A stretch of DNA of 64,000 nt from Guillardia theta CCMP2712. Lineage: Eukaryota; Cryptophyceae; Pyrenomonadales; Geminigeraceae. Under the pieces are notes generated by a model. The model saw nothing but the letters and a program-made list of their open reading frames with translations, did no database searches and was not told where the DNA came from. The stretch lies in contig NW_005434671.1 in assembly GCF_000315625.1 (NCBI RefSeq), positions 306,344 to 370,343 of the forward strand, given 5' to 3'. Below are positions 11,357-22,922 of this stretch, piece by piece (positions within the stretch are counted from its first letter, which is position 1; each line of letters begins with the position of its first letter). The position numbers and the translations under genes were made by a program.

Positions 11357-12949
11357 TCACAAGCCCTTGTTCTTGAATATCTTGGTGAACCTGTTGACCC
11401 GGTAGGGGGCAAGGAGGTCGAGGTCCAGACCCTCGGCGATCTCCAACGCAGCAGCGGCTCCTGCCAGCGGGGCGAGGGTGATGCCGCTGAAAGCTGATGA
11501 GGAAGCGACAAAGGAAGAGAACACATGTACCTGTGCATGACCGCGATGTAGAGCCCCGGCGATCGCGTCGAGCAACTTTGACACCATGTGAGCTACAGAC
11601 AAAGATCGCCCGAGCTGAACCACCTGCTGGAGCAGAACCCGATCACGGGGAGGCCATCTTCAGGAAATGGCCTGTAACCTGGACACGCCGTCATCGAGGC
11701 AGGGGAGGCGCCAGTGTAGAGGGGAAAGCACCGCAAGTCACTCGGCTCAGCTTCGCTTCCTCGATGACCGGCAAGATGCTCTTGGCTGCCCCTAGAGCCC
11801 GATGACCAAACGTTGAGAGCTCGGCAAGCTCTTCATCCTCCTGCTCTTCAGAGTGGGAGGCTGGCGGCATGTTGGATCTGAAGCCCTCATGCGCATATCG
11901 ATCTACTGCATACGCTACGCTGGAAGCCCCGCCCGCCTCCTTGCTCTCACCTCCAAAGGCTCGTCAGCTGCAAGAGCACACACGTCATCCATTACCGATC
12001 ACCAAAGAACCGTTTTCACGCTGGAGGATGTGGCAGTTTGGGGAGACAATCACTCTCTTCACCACGTCCTTGACGGGTTCGGTGTGAGCGAGGAAACCTG
12101 GCTTGTGCAGCAGGGGCACTTTGAATCCTGCCGACTTCGCCAGCTGCTCTACTCCCGTACCATTGCTCAGCACAACCACGTCGGCCGTGATCGTCTGCGG
12201 ACCATCCCAACCCTGCGACCCGTGCAGGACGTACGTCACTCCCCGCACGTCTCCCTCGATGTCCCAGGGGAAGCCCGTCACGGTAGCTCCGTACACGAGC
12301 CGCACTTGCCTCGCCTCTGCTCTCCTCAGCATCTCATTGATCACCTTGTGCGGCTCCGTGATCCCCTCCGACGGGAAATAGGAGCATCCCGACTTTGTCC
12401 CCGACGTCCCTCCGAGCGTTTCGCATGCGATCCCAGGCTGGAGGTCAGGGACTTGCGACCATTCGACCTTGTGGCAGGGATACTCGTCGACCTCCTGCTT
12501 CGGGTTCTCGTTGAGGAGGAGGCTGCCGCACCAGTTCACATAGCCAGGGAACATGAGGTTCCAGAGGTCCATGGCAAGCATGTTGAACCTCTGGTAATGC
12601 TTCGGCTTCTTGGAGTTGGCGTTGATCCATGCCCATGAGAGCGCCGTTGCCTGCGTCCCTGCCGCCATCTCCTTCTCCAGCACCGTGACCTCGCAGCCTC
12701 GTCTCGCAAGCTCGTTCGCGATCGCCAGCCCCACGATGCCTGCGCCGACGATGACGACATGCCCTAGCGCAATGACATCAGCTGCTGCTGCGAGCAAGAC
12801 AGGCAGCCACTCACTTGGCTTCGATCTCCTGGGGGACGGAACTGTGCAGCTCGCCTGCAACCCTGGATACAGCTCTGCTTGCCCTGACACTGCCAGAAAA
12901 CGCAACGTAAGTGGGTCGTAATGGCAGATGGGAAGGCATGAGGGAAGGG

Positions 12950-12983
<34 letters not shown>

Positions 12984-13084
12984 TTCTGACCTTGTTCACG
13001 CCATCGTCTGAGTAGCACCGCTATCAAGGCTCCTCCTCCTGCCGCGGCGGCGGCGGCAACAGCCCATTGCGGCAACGAGCGCAT
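11357..13084 (-). CDS. FAD-dependent oxidoreductase, DAO (D-amino-acid oxidase-like) family
   Basis: The minus-strand gene starts at ATG 13084-13082. It opens with a short membrane-anchor-like segment (WAVAAAAAAGGGALIAVLL, then RRW). After an intron it has the Rossmann dinucleotide fold HVVIVGAGIVGLAIANELA with GxGxxG and an acidic strand end (VTVLEKE). The middle (TQATALSWAWINANSKKPKH, HKVINEMLRRAE, VVVLSNGTGVEQLAKSAG) is typical of DAO-family oxidases. The last exons give RPFPEDGLPVIGFC and GITLAPLAGAAAALEIAEG, the conserved C-terminal FAD loop, with TGA at 11359-11357. It probably oxidises an amine or imino acid; the substrate is unknown. It is head-to-head with the FAD monooxygenase gene, with 56 bp between start codons. 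Confidence 0.85.
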
Positions 13085-13140
13085 CCCGTACTCGACTCGA
13101 AGCGCCTTGTGGGCCGGCGGGGGGAGGCGGATTTGTAGCA
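13085..13140. promoter_or_regulatory. 56-bp gap between divergent flavoprotein start codons
   Basis: Only 56 bp separate the two ATGs, so both 5' UTRs and the core promoter must share this gap or extend into introns or coding sequence. It contains GGCCGGCGGGGGGAGGCGG and no TATA-like sequence. Confidence 0.45.
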
Positions 13141-15381
13141 ATGGCAGTCCTCATCAATGGCGGCGGGATCGCAGGCCTGACGCTGCGGTAGGAGGAGGAG
13201 GGGGGAGGAGGGAGGTGGACGGGGGGGACCAGGTGGTGGAGCAGGAGCAGAAAGAGGAGCAGGAAGAGGAGCAGGAAGAGGAGGAGGGATGAGGGAGGCT
13301 GAAGCTGAGAGATGATGGGGCGGATAGTGAGGACGAAGATGGAACTGGTCGAGGAAGTCAGACGGATGAGAAGGGTTGCGAGGAGGGAGGTTGAGGGGGG
13401 GGGATGATAAACTGGAGGGTCGGGAGGAGGTGGAGGGAACGGGGGGGGGGGGGGGGCATTTCTGACCGATGAACAGGCTAGCGCTCAAGCAAAAGTCGGT
13501 CGCTTCCGAACTGATGGACCTCGCACCAGCCCTTGCGAAGCCCGAGGACGATGTTCCCATAGTACTCACGTCTAACGCAGTTTACGTTCTGTCTCAGCTC
13601 GGTCTCTCGGACATGGTCAAGAAAGCGCCTCAGGTTCGTTGTTTTCTTTGTTGCACTGCCTTGGGCTGAATCTCGCCTTTCTGCTCCTCCTTTCTCCTCC
13701 TCCCCACTTCCCCGCCCTTCTCGTCCTCGTCCTCGTCCCCCACCCTCCCACCTCCACCCGCTCCCGTCATCCTCCACCCGCTACTCTCAGTTGGACAAGT
13801 GGGAGATCCGCAACATGGGAGACCAGGTGATGGGAGGTCTAGACTTCAAGAGCATAGCAGAGGAAACTTCGCTCAGGGGCTTCCCGACGATCTGCATGCA
13901 GAGGAACGAGCTGGTGCGGCAGCTGGTGAAGGCTGGGTCGGCCCTCGACGACAAGTCTGGCATGAGAATGGCGTGCGGGATTAAGTCGCTGGAGATGAAG
14001 CAAGGAAGTGCTCACGTCAGCTTCAGCGCGAGCACAGTGAAGCCGAAGAGCTACCGGATGGTGGTGGGAGCAGACGGACTAGCGAGTAAGGTCAGAGAGC
14101 TCCTCGTCGGGCCGATAGGAGGCAAGCACGTGCAGATCAAGTTCCCAGGATGGGGGAGGTGGATGTGTACGATACCGGCAGCACTGTTCCCTCTTGCGTC
14201 GGGGGATAGGACGATGACGGAGTTCTGGAAGGAGGGGAGACGGATAGGATCATGGCCGTGTGCTGGGGGCAATGTGGTGTTCTATGGCACAGTGCTTCAT
14301 CCTCGTCCTGCGCCCATCCCCGACAACCCTCAAGCAAGGATCGATGCTTTCTGCAAGGACTTCGAGTTTGTCAAGGAGGATTTTGGAGGTGAGGAGGGGA
14401 GGGGAGGGAAGAGGAGGAGAGAGGAGGAGGGGGGGGGGGAGCTAAGAAGGATGAGCAGGAGCGATTGAAAGGATTTTTGAGCATCTTCACGCCAACAAGA
14501 AGAGGATAGATCTCAAGCTCGAGTACCCCGCGCAGGTCAACCCCCATTGCGAGGACTTTATCCTTTTCTTACAGCAGTCTGCAGCTGAAGGTGGAGGGAG
14601 ACATCTTGCAGGGCTCGGCTGCGCTGATAGGACAAGCAGCATGGAGTATCAATCCTGCTCTGTTCCAAGATTACTCCATGGCAAGAGATTCGACCCCCCC
14701 CTGTCTGCTCCCTCCTCCTCTGCTGCTTCCTCCGCTTTTCTGCATCCCCTTCCTGACTCTTTTCTTGCCTTCTCTCCATGTGTTGTTTGACTCCCCTGCT
14801 CCTCCTTACTTAGTCGGCAGGCGATCGAAGATGCTTTCTCGCTTGCCAACGCCATCGTCAGCGCTGAAGGCGGAAAGCTACTGCCAGAAGGTCAGTGCAG
14901 GGTATGGGCCTCTCCTCTCCTCGTGCTGAAGTGGCAAGCAGAGGACATGGACATAGCGCTGCGAGCATGGAGGACCGCAAGGAGGTCAAAGGCAGCCATC
15001 GTTGAGCAGGTGGGAGAGAAGACGGGAGATCGTCTCTTTATGTAGCTGCTGCAGGCGTCCGAAGAATTCCACAAGGCTGCCAAGTCCTTCTCAAACAAGG
15101 TATAGGATCCTGCTTGGTGCTGCTGCTGCTGAACCTCCTCCGACGCCTCCTCCCCTTCTCCTTCGTCTCCATCTCGTCCTGGTCCTCGTCCTCCTTCTCC
15201 CCCACCCCCCCCTCCTCTTTTAACCTCGCGCCCGTGTGTGCACGCTGCCCTGCTTGTTTGCATGCTTGAGCGAGTGATGCGCGAGCAGGGGCTGATGGGA
15301 TTCATCACGAGCCGTCTGGCTCCGGTGGCAGTCAACGAGCGTTCGATGAATGCTCGGTTCAGAAAGGTTTACAGGCTATAG
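13141..15381 (+). CDS. FAD-dependent monooxygenase (aromatic-ring hydroxylase / PHBH-like fold)
   Basis: The first short exon (ATG 13141) encodes MAVLINGGGIAGLTLR, the GxGxxG FAD-binding start of the fold. After a purine-rich intron of about 280 nt, exon 2 continues LALKQKSVASELMDLAP. Exon 3 (13793-14387) carries FPTICMQRNELVRQLVKAGS and the conserved MVVGADGLASKVRELL (GADG motif), then WPCAGGNVVFYGT. Later exons encode ALIGQAAWSINPALFQDYSM and AIEDAFSLANAIVSAEG, the second FAD-contact region; here the usual GDAAH is replaced by GQAAW. The end is MGFITSRLAPVAVNERSM and a TAG at 15379-15381. The DYSM/AIED join needs a GC-AG intron beginning GCAAGAG near 14681. Substrate unknown. The missing Asp of GDAAH may weaken FAD binding. 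Confidence 0.82.
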
Positions 15382-15535
15382 GAGGGAGCGAGGACAGGAG
15401 GAGGAGAGGAGGGGGGAGCGAGGAAGAAATAGAGACGGGGAGAGGAGGCGGGGCGAAGAGCAGAGAAGGGAAGAGGAGGGGCAGGGCAGACCACGTGATG
15501 GCGGGAGCTGAAAAAAGGGAGCAGGAGGGGAGTTG

Positions 15536-16490
15536 TCAAAGAGCGTAGACTGCTATCTCTGTCAGTACAGCGTTGTTGTTTGCCGCGTCCGAGGCCATGA
15601 CATCCAGCTATGAAGATCGTGAGTGAAAAAGCCGAAGGAGGGGGAGAAGGAAGGTCACAGCAAGAGATCGAGGAGGGAGGAGCGTGGGAGGAAGAGGATG
15701 GGTGTAGGGGGAGGAAGATGCAAAGGGCAAGGGAGGGCAGGTCTTAGAATGGGGGGAAGGGGCAAGGAGAAAGGCAGGGAGGTGGGGCAGGGGGCAGGGG
15801 AAGGAGAAGGAGCACAAGAAGGAGCAGAAGCAGATGCAGGAGAAGGGGCAGGAGGAGGGTAAAAGCAAGGGAGCTGGCAGGAGCTCTTACCTTGACTGCG
15901 GTGGCCTCTATGAAATCGGAGTAGAGAAGCAGCTCAGAGACGCCAGGGAGGATAGAGAGACGGCCAGGAGCGACAAGCTGGACCTGCCGGCAGCGTGAGG
16001 GATAGGAGGAGAAGCAGGAGGAGCAGGAGGGGAAGGAGAGGAGGTGCCAACATCTTCCGCAAGTCTTGACGAGTTGACCGGAAGAGGCTCCCAGGAGGTT
16101 GAGGACAGCTGAACATAAGAGTCAGCAGGAGGGAGCGAGGAAGGAGAAGGGAGGAGGGAGGGAGGAGCAAGGAGATGGTGGGGCCAGAGGAAAGGAAGGA
16201 CGAGGAGGAGGGGGGGATGAGCAGAGCGGAAGAAGATGCTGTCTTTGCCCACCTGGGGCTCATTTTCCTTGGAATAAGACAAGAAGACTTGGGTGAGATG
16301 ATGGTCTGACCGGCCCACCCCACTGAGGATGAGGATCCTGCGGGGAGGTAAGGGTCATGAGGAGGAAGAGAGGAAGAGAGGAGGGAGCGATTCTGACGCA
16401 GGAAGAGGAGGAACGAATATGCCATACAGCACTAAACGAGCGAAGGAGAGTAGCAGAGGGAAAGGAGGAGGAGGAGGAGGAGGAGGAGGA

Positions 16491-16563
<73 letters not shown>

Positions 16564-17372
16564 CGGAAAGGACCTATTGATCTTGGAGGGAGCAGAAAAG
16601 ACGATCATGAGCTGTGCTTGCTCGATCCTGCCGTAATACGCCCAGCCGTTGTCCTCCCCCTCCGTCACCCCGTCGATGGTCATACTGGCATCGAACATGC
16701 TCTGACTGCTGCTGCCTCAGAGGAAGGAACCGAGACGAGACGAGACGAGACGAGACGAGAGGTAAGGAGAGGGGGGGAGAGGAGAGGGGAAGGGAGGAGA
16801 GGAGAGGAGAGGAGAGGAGAGAAGGAGAGGAGAGGAGAGGAGGAGAGGAGGAGAGGAAAGAACCAAGGAGAGGAGGGAGGGGTTAAGAGCGAACGGAAAG
16901 AGGACAAGAGACATAGATCAGACTTGCAACCACACCTGAAAGCAGCAACCACTCTCCCTCCGTGTGCAGCAAGAGCGACGTTGGACGTCATCTCATCCGA
17001 CCATGGCACTGCGTCTCCTCTCAGCCCCGCACTCTCCTCCTCCCTGCTCACTCACCGTCTACTGAGTGCGAGGAGGACGAGACCAGCATCTCGTGAGCGT
17101 CGAAGTAGGCGAGGGTGATGGAATGCTTTCCCGGTAGAAGCTTCGGTAGAGGGAGGACGCAGAAAGAGTCGAAGCACGCTCCCTGCGGTCACTCTTACTA
17201 CTGACATCAACTCCTCTCCCTCTCCCATTCGCTCCTCTACAATCTCATCCCCTCCTCGCCCATTTTATCTCCATTCGTCTCTCATCCTCTCTTTCCTCCT
17301 CTTCTCCTTCCTGTTGTCCCTACAACAACCTCTGCTCGCCTCCAAACTTGTCCACTCCGTCGTCTCCTCCTG

Positions 17373-17417
<45 letters not shown>

Positions 17418-20400
17418 GTTCTGTTCCTGCTCCTGCTGCTCCCTCCTGTTCCAGCTCCTCCCCTCTCCCCTCCCCTCCCTCCCCTCCATCCAACCTGCGA
17501 CACGTCATCCAGCAGCACTACCACATGATGGACGTTCTCCGCGCAGTACAGGCACCATGAAAATCGAATCTCCCCCACTGCTCCCTGCGGCCAATCTCTC
17601 CTCATGACTAGCTGCGCTCCCTTGCCGCCCGCCTCCTCCTTGCCGGAATGGAGCAGGAAAAGCATGATCTCTCTTGAGAGCGAGACTGAGGACGAGGAGG
17701 AGGAGGAGGAGGACGAAGGAAGTAACTCAGGCATCAATATCTGTGCGCTCTTCACCGTATGCTCTTCCTTGATCGGGCAGATTGCGTTGAGCATGCTGTT
17801 GAGGATCGTTCGCGCGATCAGCCTGCCGTTGAGCTTGCACACTCCTGCTCTCCCGGCGTCTCCGAAGTTCTCTCTCCTTTCTCCCCACGCGCATGCGATC
17901 CCCACGTGGTTCCCGTCGAACGCCTCCGGGAGGGCAGCGGCAGCATGGAAGGAGTCAACCACAAACACTCCGTTCCTCTTCATCTTCTCGGCCACCTTCC
18001 TTGCCCACCTCCTCGTCCTCCAGTCCGACAGCTGAACGTCCCGCTCTCCTTGCAGCATCCCCTTCTTCCTCAGCGTGCGGGGGATCGGAGACAGCCACAT
18101 CACTGCCACTCCCTTGGACTGCAGCAGGTGAGCGACGCGGATCAGAGGGTCAATGTCGAGCAGCAGCTGCGCTAGAGGCGTCAGGTGAACCACCATGTCC
18201 CATATGGAGAACCCGAGCACAACAAGATGCTGCTGGCTTGCTCCTGCTCCTGCTCCTCCTTCTGCGCGCGACTTCTCCACCTTCTCCAGCATGGCGAGCA
18301 TCGCGAAGTAGATCTCGTAGATCTTGGTGCACCACACGAAGTCAAGGGATCCTCCTCCCTCCAGCCTCACGGAAGAGTTGGAGTGCTTCGTCTGCTCCCT
18401 TGCCACCGGCAGCTCCGGATCCCAGTCCCCCAGCACGCAACTTGCTGCCTCCACGAAGATGTCACGGCAGTTTGAGTCTCCTGCAAAGAGGATAGATCCT
18501 CCTCCTCCTCGCAAGCACCTGGAGCACTCTCTCTCGCTGAGCATCCTGCTCCCGCATGCCCCTTCCTCCCATGCCCATCCTCCCTGCACCAGCGGACACT
18601 CGTCAACCATCGGATGTTCTGCTTCCTGCCATGCGAAGTCGTCTGCTCCTTTCTTCACCCACGAGCCTTCCAGCAGCCCGTGTTCCACGTCGTTTTGAGT
18701 TTGCCACACGTTTTGCTCGTAACATGGCTTACGCTGAGAGAGATAGGGGGAGGAGGAGGAGGAGGAGAAAGAGGAGGAAGAGGAGGAGGAGGAGGAAGAA
18801 GAAGAGGATGGCACGAAGATTTGACCAAGAAACGATTCAGCACGCTGGAGCTCAGTGACGATATCTCTCTAGGAAAGGAATGGAGTCAATAGAGGGCAAG
18901 CAAGAAGAAGAGGAGAAGAGGAAAGGGGAACGAGGACAGGGGAGAGGGGAGACAGGAGTGAGGAAAACATCACGAATGAATTCAAGGAGGGGTCTGAGCA
19001 GTGTGTAGGAGCAGAGACAATCAGAATCAGCAAGCAGGTAGCTATAGCCCGCGAGAGGTAGGAGAGAAGCAGCAACGGAGGAGCAACAGAGATATTACCT
19101 GCGATCCCATGTACCCCAGCACTTCTTCAGTGATATCCTTCTCCTCCTCCCCTGCATCCGCCTGGGAGGTCGGGAGGTCATCCCATGCTGAAACAAGTTG
19201 AATGCCGTAGAGCTCGCCAGCAGGCAGGTCTAGCCGCACCAGCAGCTCGCACGTGCTCCTTCTCCTCACTCGCGCAGGGACGAGATGGGACTGGCCAGTA
19301 GCTCGAGCATAGATCCAGTCCGTCCTTCCTCCTGCCCTCGAGCAATTCTTGCGCGAAACGAGGAAACTCAACCTCCCCTTCCCTGCTCCCTCCCCTCCCC
19401 CTCCCCTCGCAGGCTCCAGCTGCAGCTGCGAGATGCGATACTTGCTTGAGGAAGAGAGCTGGAGGACGGAGGAGAAGGGGGCAGAACTTGGCCCTGTCCT
19501 CTCCTCGACTTGTAGAGACACCAGGGTCCGCAACCAGGAGGGGATCAGGTAGAAGATCGATTTCTCTGCTTGCCTGCAGAACATCCTGGCGACTCGATTG
19601 ATCCACTGTCGCTTCCTCTGTTCCTCATCCTTGTATGCAACTCGGTCAAGAGATGATGAGTCTGACTGGGCCGTTTCTGCCTGCCTGTCATGACAGGATG
19701 AAAAGTTCTCCTGGAACCACCACCGTCGCCCTCCAGCATGAGCAAGCACAACTTCCACAGAGACGTTCGTCTCCTCCACAGAACACCCCGGGAACCAGAG
19801 GGTCACGTTGGCGTCCATCTCGGGGGAGGGGAAGAAGTCGTAACGGACTGAAAACGCTCCTTGAGCCAGCGAGATCTGAAACTGCTCCATGTCCTTGAGC
19901 CCCGAGACATCCAAAGACAAGAGGTTATGGGAAACTTTCATTCCAGCCCTCGTCTGCTCCATCAGCTGCGTGCTTGAAGAGCAGGAGGTGCGATTTACAT
20001 CTGAGTTGTTAAGGGACAATTTCCGTATGTACAGATGATGGGCGGATAGTTCACAAGTTGCGAGGTTGTCGTGGAACATGACGGTGACCAGTTCGACCCT
20101 GTTGAGGCCAAACTTCAAACCATCCGATGACAGTGAGAGATTCCCTTCACAGGATCGCAGGAGCTCCTGGCCGTTGACCAGGACTATCCCACAAACGTCG
20201 AGCCCAGCATCTCCTGCTCTGTCGTCAGGCCTCGACCTGTCAAGTTTCCAATTCATCGTTATCGTCTCGTCGGGGAATGTCAATGTTCCATTGGCAGGGC
20301 TGATGATTGCGATTGCAACGTCTTCAGTCGGTTCTGGGCATCTTTCAAGGGGCAAGGGACGTGACAGCGAGCAGTCCAAGACAAGTCTTGCAACGTCCGA

Positions 20401-22362
20401 CTTGCATCGTCCGACGTCAACGTGAGAATGTTTCAGGAACTTGTGAGAGTTGGCAACGGCCCTCCTGGTCACCGAGTTGATCCAACGGGTAGCCGCCACG
20501 TCCACTGCCACTCCCTCCACCCACATCGCTCTAGCAAGCTCCCGGTCCTCCATCTCCTGCGGTACACTGACGATCATCCTCCCCGCGCACATTCTCCTCA
20601 AGCTGTGGGCCGTCGGCTGCATCTTCTCCCTCATCGCAGGAGCGAGGAAGGCAACGAACACGTTGCCGCGAGGCAGCACGTCAAGGAGCTCCTCCAGACG
20701 CGATGCGCTGCCGCGAACGAACAAGGAGGAAGAGAGAAGCTCTGAAAGGTCCTCCTCGTCTACCCCCGTCACCTGCAGCCCTCTGCTGTGCATGTAGCAG
20801 GTGTAGTACCCTGTCCCCGGATTGACGTCCACTGTCGGGAGCCCGTTGTCGAACAGTCGCATCATCGCTTCTGCCAGGTGCGGGCACTCATCAAAGTATG
20901 GCTTTGACTGCGCGAGGATAGTTGAGGCGATCGGAAAAGAATTCTTGAAAGGCGCAGACGACTCCAAGAACGCACAGTCTGTCATATTCGCCTCACCATC
21001 TTCCGAGGTGGAGGATGTAGAGGAGGAAGAGGAGGAAGAGGAGGAAGAGGAGGAAGAGGAGGAAGAGGAGGAAGAGGAGGTCAGGTTCATCCTCTTCCTC
21101 AGTCGCCAGAGGAATCTGTCGCGCAACCGAGTGTCCATCACCTCTGCAGCCTCCAGAATGCGCATGTGCCCTCGGAGAGGGTCGAGCTTGTGGTCAGCGA
21201 GCGACTTGGTCCTGTAGTGGTTGTAGTACATGTCCTCCTCGTGCACGTCCAGGTGCCGAGCCATGTCGTCCTTGACATCAACAGCGTGGATGCTCGGGAG
21301 GTAGACGTAGTTCCCTCCGGGCTTGAACCAAACCTTGTGCTGCGGGTTGGTGGGCCAGGAGGTCGACAAGTTCCGCAGGATGTAGTTCTCGACCACAAGG
21401 CCCTGCGGCATCTCCTCGTGCCCAGAGGTCCCAAACATCATGGCAGAGAAGCGGAGGACGACAAGGTCATGCTCGAAGTAGCTGAGCAGCCAGTCGATGG
21501 AGTCGCTGCGTACCGGAACAAGGAATTCATCCACGTCCATCAGCCCGAGCCAGCTCGTCAGGTGGCCGTAGCGATGCGTGCAGTGCGTGTGGGCCTCTCG
21601 TTGGGGGTAGCCCGGGAAGCTCCAGTTGTGCACTGTCACGATGCCTTCCTCAACGTATCGGGCCAGTATCTCCCTCGTGTCATCCTTGCTCCCGTGATCG
21701 TACAGGAAGAAGTGGTTCACCCCGATCATGCGTGAGTACTCTATCCACTCCTCCAGGTACCTTGCCTCGTCCCGGATAATGCAGCAGAGTGAGGCAAACA
21801 CCCGAGGAAGGGAAGGGACCCGGCACAGCGGCAGAGTCAGAGGATACACTTCCCTCCCGTCCTTGCCGCTGAACGAAACAGAAAACTCCAGGTCCTCCCC
21901 CACCAGACGAGAGAGAACGTCGTCAGGTAGAGCACAGTATGCCAGGTTGACGTTCTTCAGAGGGTCCATGACGAAATCCATTAACATCCAACTCTCCTTC
22001 TGACCACCTTTCCCCGCCATGGAGAAATTGCAGTAGCTGCCCTTGGGCTGCCCATCTTGCACCTGCCCTCTGTTGAAGTAGTAGGGGAAGAAGACAGAGT
22101 TTGCATACAGAAGAGGAGTGGTAGGAACCACCCACAGCTTCTCGTGCGGCCCAATGAGGAACACTCTCTTGAACGACACTGACACAACCACGTCGAACAG
22201 TATGATCTTCCCGTCAGCTGCATGGAGGACTTCTTTCAAGCAGGTGCTGCCTCGAGCATGGCCGAGCATGCACATGAGTAGGAGCACAATCACCGTGCAT
22301 TGGTGAGCTACCATCCTGAATGCGGCCTCTACCCAAGTGCCAAGAGTCGCATTCCCGCCCAT
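15536..22362 (-). CDS. Giant secretory fusion: GT92 glycosyltransferase, Rossmann/methyltransferase-like, SGNH/PC-esterase and discoidin-like domains
   Basis: The ATG at 22362 opens a signal peptide or anchor (CTVIVLLLMCMLGH). The first 3.3-kb exon has a GT92 (DUF23) domain: ASLCCIIRDEARYLEEWIEY, FFLYDHGSKDDTREIL, and GLMDVDEFLVPV with the metal-binding DxD. A polyserine linker follows. A Rossmann-like part (TVDVNPGTGYYTCYMHSRG, VTGVDEEDL) resembles SAM methyltransferases. Next is a beta-sandwich region (IISPANGTLTFPDETITMNW). The exon ends at 19099 (YMGSQ) and joins phase 0 across a 230-nt intron to RDIVTELQRAESFLGQ. The next part is an SGNH/PC-esterase: ILFAGDSNCRDIF, LGFSIWDMVVHLTP, VVDSFHAAAALPEAF. 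Then come GKHSITLAYFDAHEML and an F5/8-like C-terminus (MTIDGVTEGEDNGWAYYG, LTQVFLSYSKENEPQ, NNAVLTEIAVYAL), with TGA at 15538-15536. It is probably a Golgi or secreted glycan-modifying enzyme. All joins keep frame, but transcript proof of one gene is lacking. Confidence 0.75.
16495..16560. repeat. (CAG)22 trinucleotide repeat inside an intron
   Basis: There are 22 uninterrupted CAG units on the plus strand (CTG on the transcribed strand of the GT92-fusion gene), preceded by a GGA/GAG run from about 16465. The tract lies in the intron between AAGATCAATAG|GT (near 16586) and the acceptor at about 16340. Confidence 0.9.
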
Positions 22363-22922
22363 CCCGATTTCGCAGACCTATGGCATCCCTGATTCATACT
22401 TGGTTCAATCTGGGATGAGGAAAACTTTGCGATGCAATCATGTCAGAATCAGATGAGGTCGGTGGGATGGGAGGGCCTCGCAACCTCAGACTCCCCTTGC
22501 CGATGGAGTTGTGTACACAAAACGAACCAACAACAGTCATGGGGGCGATCGATCAAAGCAGCACCTTCAAGCTGCTCGACCTCGACCCTTGCCATGCCAA
22601 TCCTGTGCATGTCAATATGCAGCTACGGATCCCGCTCATGGCCATTCCCTGCTCTCACCTCGCTCCTCTCCCCCTCCTGTCGTCCTACAACGGATCCCTC
22701 ACCATGGATCAATCAATACTATCCCACCCCACCCTCTCTTTTATAACACTACCCCATAAATTACGCAGAAAATACACCCTCTTTTTTCCAGAAAAATATG
22801 ACCCCCTACCCCCCATTCTGTGACCATCAGTGCGACACATGGTTATGAGAGGGGATGAGGACACCCTGAAAGTCACAACGGCTTGTAACCACTTGTAACT
22901 GTGTAACGAAGGCGCGGATGCC
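22363..22922. promoter_or_regulatory. Divergent intergenic region between the GT92-fusion and GPATCH1 genes
   Basis: This 560-bp stretch carries both upstream regions. It holds an AT/C-rich segment at about 22715-22830 with ACCCCATAAATTACGC and CTACCCCCC words. No ORF or RNA gene is evident. Confidence 0.4.
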
